Source: Patescibacteria group bacterium (GTDB lineage: Bacteria; Patescibacteriota; Patescibacteriia; Patescibacteriales; UBA12465). Taken from it: DNA of 56,957 nucleotides. Shown in pieces: positions 38,587 through 45,612 of this stretch; the stretch's first letter is position 1, and each line of letters starts with the position of its first letter. The stretch lies in assembly GCA_022710685.1 (NCBI GenBank), contig JAKLGM010000003.1:1-56957 (forward strand), read 5' to 3'. The notes below the pieces were generated by a model that had not been told where the DNA came from, made no database searches, and was given only the letters and a program-made list of their open reading frames with translations. The position numbers and the translations under genes are program-made.

Positions 38587-38592
38587 TATAAT
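38587..38592 (+). promoter_or_regulatory. -10 box upstream of the methyltransferase gene
   Basis: TATAAT 29 nt before the ATG at 38621, in a 200-bp AT-rich gap (38419-38620) that otherwise shows nothing recognisable. Confidence 0.5.
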
Positions 38593-38620
38593 ATCATTAG
38601 CTAGACACTAACTAAAAGCT

Positions 38621-39310
38621 ATGAATATTTATGAAGCCTTAGACACCATTTTCGCTTTTATTCCAGAAACTACCAGGCGGGAATTCAAGAACCAGGGATT
38701 ATACAGTCCGATAATATCTGGCCGGGCCAGGTGCGCCGGCGACATCTATCTCTATCTCAACGCTAAGCAAGCCATTTGGCAAAAAACCGATTACGGCTTC
38801 TTGGCTCGAGCGCTCAAACCCCATCTTCGGTCCGGATCAGTTCTGGAAATTGGTTGCGGCGACGGCAATCTCCTGAAGCAACTAAGCCGCCGCCGCTTCC
38901 GACCGCTCTACGGCCTAGATCATAGCCCGACTATGATCCGTCTGGCCAAGAAAGAGCTGAAAACCTGCCCCCAAAGTTACCTGATTACAGAACGGGCAGA
39001 AGATTATAATCTGAAAAAATTGTCAGGCATTGATAATATAATAATTAACAATTTTTGGGGTCTACTACCCAAGCGCGAATCTATCCGCCTGCTTCTAGAA
39101 CTCAAGAAATGCCTGCACCATGACGGACGCCTAGTCATCGGCCCCATCGACCCAAAACTGCCACCCCGGCTGAAAGAAGCGGCGGACTATCTAGAAAAGC
39201 ATCTCAATTTCAAGTATAGCTATCCGCTCTTTACCAGTTTCCACTCATTAGGCTACCAGGAAAAGAAGCTAGAAATCGCCGGGCGAACCTATTACCTACT
39301 CTCGCCCTAG
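38621..39310 (+). CDS. SAM-dependent methyltransferase
   Basis: A 229-residue class I methyltransferase. The SAM-binding motif is VLEIGCGDGN at 74-83, with the acidic motif II region LYGLDHSP about 15 residues on. The N-terminal 60 residues (FAFIPETTRREFKNQGLYSP) precede the fold. The substrate cannot be told. It is the first plus-strand gene of the signalling island, directly upstream of the peptide/kinase/prenyltransferase cassette, though an extended -10 promoter lies between them. Confidence 0.85.
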   Translation: MNIYEALDTIFAFIPETTRREFKNQGLYSPIISGRARCAGDIYLYLNAKQAIWQKTDYGFLARALKPHLRSGSVLEIGCGDGNLLKQLSRRRFRPLYGLDHSPTMIRLAKKELKTCPQSYLITERAEDYNLKKLSGIDNIIINNFWGLLPKRESIRLLLELKKCLHHDGRLVIGPIDPKLPPRLKEAADYLEKHLNFKYSYPLFTSFHSLGYQEKKLEIAGRTYYLLSP

Positions 39311-39314
39311 AGTG

Positions 39315-39323
39315 TGCTATAAT
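39315..39323 (+). promoter_or_regulatory. Extended -10 promoter of the ComX/P/Q-like cassette
   Basis: TGCTATAAT is an extended -10 box starting 5 nt after the methyltransferase stop. Transcription would start near 39330, leaving a leader of about 50 nt before the peptide ATG. Confidence 0.65.
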
Positions 39324-39354
39324 GGAAGAGTTATAACTCAAGGTCGGCTCTTCC
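39324..39354 (+). promoter_or_regulatory. Inverted repeat at the cassette start site
   Basis: GGAAGAG (39324-39330) and CTCTTCC (39348-39354) are perfect 7-bp inverted arms, 17 nt apart, overlapping the predicted start of transcription. It could be a regulator binding site or a leader hairpin. Confidence 0.45.
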
Positions 39355-39378
39355 TTATTCAAATAATAAGATAAACAC

Positions 39379-39480
39379 ATGAGCCAATTGATTACGCTAA
39401 TATTAAGTTCGAAAAAATACCGCCAGCCCGAAGCTTGGAATAATATCCAATTCCTCTATGGTATTCCCTGGCGCCAATAA
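39379..39480 (+). CDS. ComX-like pheromone precursor peptide (33 aa)
   Basis: This is a small ORF bounded upstream by an in-frame stop (39367-39369) and ending TAA two bases before the kinase ATG. The peptide has a hydrophobic N-terminal part (LITLILSS), a basic middle, PEAWNN, and the C-terminal end GIPWRQ with Trp31 three residues from the end. ComX pheromones have a prenylated Trp near the C-terminus, often third from last. Strain RO-E-2 makes GIFWEQ, which shares G, I, W and Q at the same places. ComX precursors are usually 50-70 residues, so this one is short. Function is inferred from sequence end and neighbours. Confidence 0.65.
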   Translation: MSQLITLILSSKKYRQPEAWNNIQFLYGIPWRQ

Positions 39481-39482
39481 AT

Positions 39483-40883
39483 ATGAACTCGGCCGGAGAC
39501 GACGGCATTGCCAGTCGACGCGAATCTATCCTGAAAAAATTAAGCTTAGGATCACTGCTATTAGCCTTGAGCGCTAGCCTAATATTGTGGTGCGACCAAC
39601 TTAAATATCAGGAATCATATCACGGCCTGCCAGTGACGGTGGCCATCGGTCTCAGCCTTATTTTTTTCCTAGTTTATGTCCTCTCCCGTCGCCACCTTTC
39701 AATTTTAGCCTCAATCATCTTTATTATCAGCTACCTAGCCCTAAACACCGCCTTCCTGGCGGCCTGGGGAGCTGAACTGCCGCTCGGTATTATATTCTAC
39801 GCCCTGATTATTATCAGTAGCGGCATCCTGCTAGACACTATCGGGGCTACGAGCAGCGCCCTATTATCAGCCGCTTTAATAATCGGATTGACCCTAGCCC
39901 AGAACCACGGACTAACCCGGCCGGACTTGAGCTGGCGGACAGAAGCTATCTCAATCCTAGACCAAATTCCGGCAATAATAATCTTGGGTATCATTCTTTT
40001 GGTGAGCCATATCTATAATCGCGAAGTCAAAAAGTCATTAGCCCGCGCCCGGCGCTCCGAGGCTGAACTTAAAGCTGAGCGCGATTTGCTGGAAGTAAAA
40101 GTAGAAACGCGAACGCAGGAGCTGAAGCAAGCCCAAATTGAAAAAATGTCCCAACTCTATCGCTTAGCCGAATTCGGCCGGCTGGCTTCCGGCGTCTTCC
40201 ATGATTTAATGAATCCTTTAACTGCTTTGACTCTCAACCTGGACCAAGCCCAAAAACAAAGCCAAAATGTCAACAGCAAGCTCCAAACCGCGATCCAAAC
40301 CAGCCGCAAGATGGCTAACTTTATCAGCGCTCTCAAGAAACAATTACGGCGCCAAAGCGATCAAAGGATATTTTCGTTAAACGAAGAGATAATAAGCGTC
40401 TGCCAGATACTTAATCATAAGACAATAAAATATAATTTACGCTTGAAATTTTCGCCTGCAGCTGGAATCAACCTTTACGGCGATCCGATTAAATTCAGCC
40501 AAGTAGCTATTAACCTGATAGCTAACGCCGTTGATGCCTATGCCGCCAAACCGCACCTCAAAATACGAACCATTAATCTTAAACTATATAAATCCGAACG
40601 GCATGTCTGCTTCTCGGTCCGGGACCAGGCCGGCGGTATTGCTCCAGATATCTTATCCCAAATTTTTCAACCATTTTTTACCACTAAAGACGGCCCTGAA
40701 TCCGGTTCGGGTATCGGACTATCATCGACCAAAAGTATTGTGGAAAAAGATTTCAATGGGATAATCAAAGTTAAAAATGATTTTGGCCAAGGCGTAAAAT
40801 TCATCGTCAAATTGCCCCTAGCACTATGCCGCCAACCGTCGGACAGTTCATCGCTTCAACAAAACAAAAACCTGATTATTTAG
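39483..40883 (+). CDS. Six-TM sensor histidine kinase, ComP-like
   Basis: This 466-residue protein has six TM helices (about 20-37, 50-68, 71-95, 98-118, 122-140, 160-178) with almost no extracellular domain. A coiled coil (180-225) follows, then the phosphoacceptor His240 in GVFHDLMNPLTAL. The catalytic domain has N348 (NLIANAVDAY), the G1 box DQAGG (381-385) and the G2 box GSGIGL (408-413). Its ATG is 2 nt after the peptide stop, suggesting coupled translation. No response regulator is encoded in the window. The multi-TM sensor without a large loop suits a lipidated or small hydrophobic ligand. Confidence 0.85.
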   Translation: MNSAGDDGIASRRESILKKLSLGSLLLALSASLILWCDQLKYQESYHGLPVTVAIGLSLIFFLVYVLSRRHLSILASIIFIISYLALNTAFLAAWGAELPLGIIFYALIIISSGILLDTIGATSSALLSAALIIGLTLAQNHGLTRPDLSWRTEAISILDQIPAIIILGIILLVSHIYNREVKKSLARARRSEAELKAERDLLEVKVETRTQELKQAQIEKMSQLYRLAEFGRLASGVFHDLMNPLTALTLNLDQAQKQSQNVNSKLQTAIQTSRKMANFISALKKQLRRQSDQRIFSLNEEIISVCQILNHKTIKYNLRLKFSPAAGINLYGDPIKFSQVAINLIANAVDAYAAKPHLKIRTINLKLYKSERHVCFSVRDQAGGIAPDILSQIFQPFFTTKDGPESGSGIGLSSTKSIVEKDFNGIIKVKNDFGQGVKFIVKLPLALCRQPSDSSSLQQNKNLII

Positions 40884-42076
40884 AGAACAATCTCCCCTAC
40901 CAAAATCCCATCCAGACATTCCAAATATTAAATCAAATTCAAACAAAAGCGCCAGAATTAATCACTCCTCGACTGTTAGCTCGGATTACCAAATTCCTCC
41001 TCCAAATAGAAATTAATCCGGGCGGACCATACACTTCTGACCCGGCCACTAACCGAGCAATCGACACCTTCCTTTCCTCCCAAAACATCAAGCTAGAGGG
41101 GCTGAAAAACTATCTAAAGAAACTATTTCCGCTTAAACCAACTTCCCGGGGACGACTCTACGACCACTTAGCCCGCCAGGCTGAAACTAGCGCCCGCTAT
41201 TTTCCTCAACCGACCAGAACTTTAGTCAAAAATAAAATCCGAGAAATGATAGACGGCGACCACGATCAGCAGATTCTACTCCTGCCCTATTTCTTCAAGC
41301 TAGCCCTCGGAGCCAAGGGACAAAAAATATCATCCCAAACCATTCAAGATCTTGGTCTGGCTAATCTCTTCCTCTGGTTGGCCTACACCAACTATGATGA
41401 CATTATTGACAACGACAGTGATATCAAAACCCTACCGCTCGCCAACTGGTTTCTCAAAGAGTTTGCCCGTATCTATGGCCAGCAAAAACAATCTCCCAAT
41501 TTCAAGCGCCTCTACCTTCAAATCAGCGCCCAAACTGACTATGCCCAAATTTGGGAATTGGAAAAAGGGCGCTTCCAACCTGGAGAAAAAAATATTTTTG
41601 CCAGCAGCGCCAGCTACCAAAAACCCAGCGCCCTCTATCGCCGCTCCTTAGCTCATTCTCTAGGGCCGCTACTGCTATTGGATCAAATAAAATATCCGCC
41701 CGCTACGCCCGATGCCAAGGCCATCTTATCTTTCTTCAAATATTATCTGGCCAGCCGCCAGCTCTGGGATGATATTAACGATTTTGACTCTGATACTAAG
41801 AGAGGCATAATTACGGCGGCCAATATCAGGGTCTTAAGGAATGTTTCGGATCCCCAAAAATATCAAAATTATTTTCTCAGTTCTGAGCTTCCCCGTTTAG
41901 CCCGAAGAGCTGATCGCTACCAAGCCCTCGCCCGCTCCCAGCTCCAAGGAGCGACTATTATCAAATACCCTATTTATTTAGAAAAATTATTAACTCCCCT
42001 TAAACAGCGGGCCCTAGACCTAGAAACAGAGGCCGGAGAAATCAATGAATTTCTAAAAGCCTACGAAAACGGCTAA
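40826..42076 (+). CDS. ComQ-like isoprenoid-synthase-fold protein (putative peptide prenyltransferase)
   Basis: A 416-residue protein. The C-terminal 280 residues show the trans-isoprenoid synthase pattern. The first Asp-rich motif is DDIIDND (191-197), a YQKPSALYRRSLAHSLG segment follows about 70 residues on, and the second Asp-rich motif DDINDFD is at 315-321. ComQ proteins share this fold and use it to prenylate ComX on Trp. The extra N-terminal 130 residues contain INPGGPYTSDPATNRAID, a faint echo of terpene-cyclase/prenyltransferase alpha-helical repeats. The only ATG overlaps the kinase end by 58 nt. A general polyprenyl synthase is the main alternative. Confidence 0.7.
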   Translation: MPPTVGQFIASTKQKPDYLENNLPYQNPIQTFQILNQIQTKAPELITPRLLARITKFLLQIEINPGGPYTSDPATNRAIDTFLSSQNIKLEGLKNYLKKLFPLKPTSRGRLYDHLARQAETSARYFPQPTRTLVKNKIREMIDGDHDQQILLLPYFFKLALGAKGQKISSQTIQDLGLANLFLWLAYTNYDDIIDNDSDIKTLPLANWFLKEFARIYGQQKQSPNFKRLYLQISAQTDYAQIWELEKGRFQPGEKNIFASSASYQKPSALYRRSLAHSLGPLLLLDQIKYPPATPDAKAILSFFKYYLASRQLWDDINDFDSDTKRGIITAANIRVLRNVSDPQKYQNYFLSSELPRLARRADRYQALARSQLQGATIIKYPIYLEKLLTPLKQRALDLETEAGEINEFLKAYENG

Positions 42077-42095
42077 AATCAAAGAAAAATATAAT

Positions 42096-42123
42096 TTGAC
42101 AATAACCGATATTATGTTAATAT
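42096..42123 (+). promoter_or_regulatory. Promoter of the TPR protein gene
   Basis: TTGACA (42096-42101), 16-nt spacer, TAATAT (42118-42123). Confidence 0.65.
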
Positions 42124-42172
42124 AGCCTATTGTTGCTTTGAAATCATAGTATTAACCAAAAAATAGTAGAAA

Positions 42173-43039
42173 ATGAAGAAAATCAGCTTTTTATTGATTG
42201 TCAGTTTTCTGGCGATCAACCCAATCGGAGCTTTTGCTCAAAAAGTGGACTCCACTAAAGTTTTAGACTCCTTAAAACTGCTTAACAACAAAAACGCTGA
42301 GCTCTATCTGCGTTTAGCTGATATCAGTTTTAAGGCCGGAGATTATAATAGCGTGATAAATTACGCTGACTCCGCCTTGAACCGGAACGCCAAATTACCC
42401 TTTGCCTATCAGCTGAAAGGTGAAGCCCTATTCCAGAAAAAAGAATACGCTAAAACAATCGAAGTAATGTCTGCCGGCGTCCAATTGCAAAACAGCAACT
42501 TCTCAATGCATTATTACCGCGGCCTCAGCTATCACCTGATTGATAGCCTGAAGTACGCCAGCCTGATTGCTCAGGACATGACTTGGGCTGTCACCATCAA
42601 CCCGCTCGATTCAAACAGCTATTACTACAAAGGGATGGCGAACTTCGTGCTTAGTGAAAAAGAAGGAGCCCCGAAGCTGATGGAATGCATCAATGATCTG
42701 ACGCAATTCATAAAGCTGCAACCGGACAATTTCGTCGCTCATTACATCCGCGGCCAAGCCAATTTCTTTTTAGGCAGCAGCGGCCAGGATGGCGATGGCG
42801 GCGAAGATAATGCCGGGAAATATTTTGTGGCCACGGCGGCTGATATGGATGAGTGCTTGAGGCTTGATCCCGATAACCCGGAGTGTTTGTTTTACCGTTG
42901 CATGAGCTACCTAATAATCGGTAACTTTGCCGGGGTGGTAAAAGATGCTACGGTTCTGGGAAAGATTGACGCTAAAGGCAAAACCGAAGCGCCGCGCAAA
43001 GGTTTTATTTTCAGAAGGAAAGACAAAACCAAAAAATAG
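42173..43039 (+). CDS. Secreted TPR-repeat protein
   Basis: This 288-residue protein has a classical signal peptide (cleavage probably after FAFAQ-like GAFAQ, about residue 23). At least five tetratricopeptide-type helical repeats follow (for example YLRLADISFKAGDYNSVINYADSAL and AYQLKGEALFQKKEYAKTIEV), with a Gly/Asp-rich insert (GQDGDGGEDNAG) and a basic end. The signal peptide ending and the KVDSTKVLDSL start look like Bacteroidetes proteins more than its neighbours do, which may indicate transfer. It should act outside the cytoplasm as a protein-binding scaffold. Confidence 0.8.
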   Translation: MKKISFLLIVSFLAINPIGAFAQKVDSTKVLDSLKLLNNKNAELYLRLADISFKAGDYNSVINYADSALNRNAKLPFAYQLKGEALFQKKEYAKTIEVMSAGVQLQNSNFSMHYYRGLSYHLIDSLKYASLIAQDMTWAVTINPLDSNSYYYKGMANFVLSEKEGAPKLMECINDLTQFIKLQPDNFVAHYIRGQANFFLGSSGQDGDGGEDNAGKYFVATAADMDECLRLDPDNPECLFYRCMSYLIIGNFAGVVKDATVLGKIDAKGKTEAPRKGFIFRRKDKTKK

Positions 43040-43053
43040 GTTTTCTCTCCACC

Positions 43054-43080
43054 AAAAAAGGGTCAAACGACCCTTTTTTT
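43054..43080. terminator. Bidirectional terminator after the TPR gene
   Basis: The stem AAAAAAGGGTC / GACCCTTTTTT between convergent genes, T-rich on both strands. Confidence 0.85.
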
Positions 43081-43103
43081 ATTTTTCAATTTTTCTTAAG
43101 TGA

Positions 43104-43454
43104 TTATTTCCGCTCCGGGCCCACGAGATATTCCGACAAGACTTGATCGGTAAAAGCGCTGCTATGTTTTTTAATCTTGTCAAACAATAAGGTAGAATCA
43201 ATACCGCAAGAATCAGCCACATTATTGCCACCCGGATGCTGTCCCGATTCAATATAGGCCGTAATATCATAAACTTGCCCAGAAATTATCGTCCAACAAT
43301 CTGAAGCGCTATTATGCTTGGCAACATCCGGTAAGGCATAACCTTCGACTGAGCTGGAAGTTTCAACCACGGTATTATTGGCTGGCGCTTTAGTGCAAGC
43401 TGACAGGACTAAAACTAAAGCAAATAAAGCCAGTAAAGAAATTGTTTTTTTCAT
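43104..43454 (-). CDS. Cytochrome b5-like heme-binding lipoprotein
   Basis: This 116-residue protein has a lipoprotein signal with lipobox LSAC (Cys20), so it is anchored on the outer face of the membrane. The rest is a cytochrome b5-like domain with HPGG (His73) and His97 as candidate heme ligands. A possible disulfide joins Cys53 and Cys83. It lies 10 nt after the 7TM histidine kinase gene in the same transcript, which suggests redox or heme-related sensing. Confidence 0.85.
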   Translation of the reverse strand: MKKTISLLALFALVLVLSACTKAPANNTVVETSSSVEGYALPDVAKHNSASDCWTIISGQVYDITAYIESGQHPGGNNVADSCGIDSTLLFDKIKKHSSAFTDQVLSEYLVGPERK

Positions 43455-43464
43455 AATATTTTAA

Positions 43465-45558
43465 TTATTTTTTAATCGGCAAAGAAAAATAGAAAGTAGT
43501 GCCTTTGTTTTCTTGGCTTTCAAACCAAATATCGCCACCGTGGGCCTTAATTATCTTGCGCGCGATAAAAAGACCTAAGCCAAAACCGTTGGGCGACATG
43601 GAGGTCGCTTCCGCACTGCGGAAAAATTTCTTAAAGATGCTAGCCTTATCTGACTCGCTAATACTAACGCCATTGTCAGAAACAGATACCACCAAGCTGC
43701 TCTTGCTATTGAAATTGCTAAGAGCCAGAGAAATGGCAACCTTGCCTCCAGCCGGAGTATAGTTAACAGCGTTTATCAATAGAATATCCAATACCCGTCG
43801 AATCTTATCCTTATCGCCAAACAACCCGTCAGCCTTGATCTTGCCAGGAGCAAACTCCAGGCGCAAGCGTTTATTCTTTATAATTATTTTGTTATCCAAC
43901 AATAAATTAGAAATCATTTTATTGATATCAATCTGTTCCTTTTTGACGACCATCTCCTTTTCTTCAATTTCTAAAACCGTCAAAAGCTGATCTAATTGAT
44001 GCCCCAAAGAACTAACGCCCTCGTAGGCGGCCTTCATGGTGGTATTTTTTTCTTCCGCGGTCAGGCCGTCATCTAAAGCTAATTCCAGATTACAACGACT
44101 GATAGTGACCGGGGTGCGCAATTGGTGGGAAACGACAGAGATAAAATTAGATTTAGCTTCATCCAAGCGCTTTAGCTCTTCGAACGATTTAGCATTATCA
44201 ATAGCTGAACTCATTTCCCAAGCCGCATGCTGCAATAGCTTAATATCATCCTTGTTGAAAGAATCACCCGACTTCTTGGCTCCCAGAAGATAGACGCCGA
44301 CCAACTTACCTTTGAATTCTATCGGCACTACTAGAGAAAACCCAATCTTGTCTAGCTGCGCCACTAACTCCTGGCGGGCCGAATCGGACAATCCTTTAAA
44401 ACCCGGATTACGCTCAACTTCTTCCCTATCCAAAAAACTGCCGCTGAAAGAATTTAAATAAGTGATGATGGGATTATTATGCTTCAACTCTAAGCTAGTA
44501 ATGTCAGTCCCGATAATCTGCCGGGAAGCAAAATGATCGCGCGGGATAAGAATCAAAATTACCGCTTTTTCCAGCTTTAAAGCATTGGCGACTATTTGAT
44601 TGACCGATTCTAAGGAGCTGTTTAAATCCAGACCGGAAGCATGGATGCTGGCCTCAATATTCCCAATCAAATCGCCCAACTTATAATGCTTTCGAAAGAA
44701 AATCTTGTCAGTCGCCAACTCAATCAACCTCTTTAACGGAATAAAGCCGATGGTGATAAAGAATGACGGCAGAATAGAGTTCCAAGGACTGCCAATATGG
44801 AGATAATATACTAAGAGATAGTTAAAGGATACGAAAAAAAATGATATCACGCCTAGGAGCAAAGTGAATATAGTCCCCAAGCGAACCAAGACCCAGACAT
44901 CCATCAGATGATAGCGCAGGATTGAATAAGAGATTGCTAATACCATGAATAAAGAGAAAGCCGGACCGATAGAATTCAGCTGCCAAAAATTAAGAAATGT
45001 TGGCAGCAGCATGTTTGTCAAGACCGAAGGCACCACAAAAGAGAAAATACCCAAAAAGACATATCTGATCTTCATTCTTTCATTGCCGCTATTAGTCTTG
45101 TATTTATAAATAAGGACAGCCAATATTGTTAACAGGTAAAACGCTAAATATATAACAAAGACTGAATAAAGGCCGCCAAAAGTATTGATTACAAAATTAT
45201 CATTAACCGCCACGGATTTTATTATTTCTCCCCCGAGAGAAAACAAGCTTACAATAACCGCAGGAATCAAAAGCAGCGCTAATAATGCCTTATACTTAGG
45301 AGACCTCACTCCCAAGGCACAAGAAAAAAGAAGCAAGAAAGCAGCGCTTAAAGAAGAAAAAACAAATGGGAGTTGACCCCAAATAATCGTTTGAGAAAAA
45401 TTCAACAAAATGAAAATAGAAAATATCCAACCGGCAGCAGTCAAGCAAAAGAGAAAAAATGTTTGATTCAAAAACTTTTTAGGACGGCTCAATAGAACGG
45501 TAAAGCCCAAAAATACAATCAACACCGCGGAGGTAAAAAGTAAAACCGATGACGCCAT
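43465..45558 (-). CDS. Sensor histidine kinase with 7TM-type N-terminus and GAF-like domain
   Basis: This 697-residue protein has about eight hydrophobic helices in residues 1-280, the arrangement of HisKA_7TM kinases. A GAF-like domain (about 300-455) contains LVVPIEFKGKLVGVYLLGAKKS. The HisKA box SVVSHQLRTPVT carries His478. The ATPase domain has DNGVSISESD and GFGLGLFIARKI. No response regulator gene is adjacent. It is followed closely by the cytochrome b5-like lipoprotein and preceded by the acyltransferase-fusion gene across a hairpin. Confidence 0.9.
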   Translation of the reverse strand: MASSVLLFTSAVLIVFLGFTVLLSRPKKFLNQTFFLFCLTAAGWIFSIFILLNFSQTIIWGQLPFVFSSLSAAFLLLFSCALGVRSPKYKALLALLLIPAVIVSLFSLGGEIIKSVAVNDNFVINTFGGLYSVFVIYLAFYLLTILAVLIYKYKTNSGNERMKIRYVFLGIFSFVVPSVLTNMLLPTFLNFWQLNSIGPAFSLFMVLAISYSILRYHLMDVWVLVRLGTIFTLLLGVISFFFVSFNYLLVYYLHIGSPWNSILPSFFITIGFIPLKRLIELATDKIFFRKHYKLGDLIGNIEASIHASGLDLNSSLESVNQIVANALKLEKAVILILIPRDHFASRQIIGTDITSLELKHNNPIITYLNSFSGSFLDREEVERNPGFKGLSDSARQELVAQLDKIGFSLVVPIEFKGKLVGVYLLGAKKSGDSFNKDDIKLLQHAAWEMSSAIDNAKSFEELKRLDEAKSNFISVVSHQLRTPVTISRCNLELALDDGLTAEEKNTTMKAAYEGVSSLGHQLDQLLTVLEIEEKEMVVKKEQIDINKMISNLLLDNKIIIKNKRLRLEFAPGKIKADGLFGDKDKIRRVLDILLINAVNYTPAGGKVAISLALSNFNSKSSLVVSVSDNGVSISESDKASIFKKFFRSAEATSMSPNGFGLGLFIARKIIKAHGGDIWFESQENKGTTFYFSLPIKK

Positions 45559-45568
45559 ATAATAAAAT

Positions 45569-45612
45569 TAGGCAAGGTCTAAGCTGCTGAGCTTTTTAGA
45601 CCTTGCCTTTTT
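45569..45612 (-). terminator. Hairpin between the acyltransferase-fusion gene and the 7TM kinase gene
   Basis: A perfect 12-bp stem (AGGCAAGGTCTA / TAGACCTTGCCT) with a 15-nt loop. On the minus strand it is followed by AATTTTA, a weak U tract, so termination may be partial. Confidence 0.65.
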
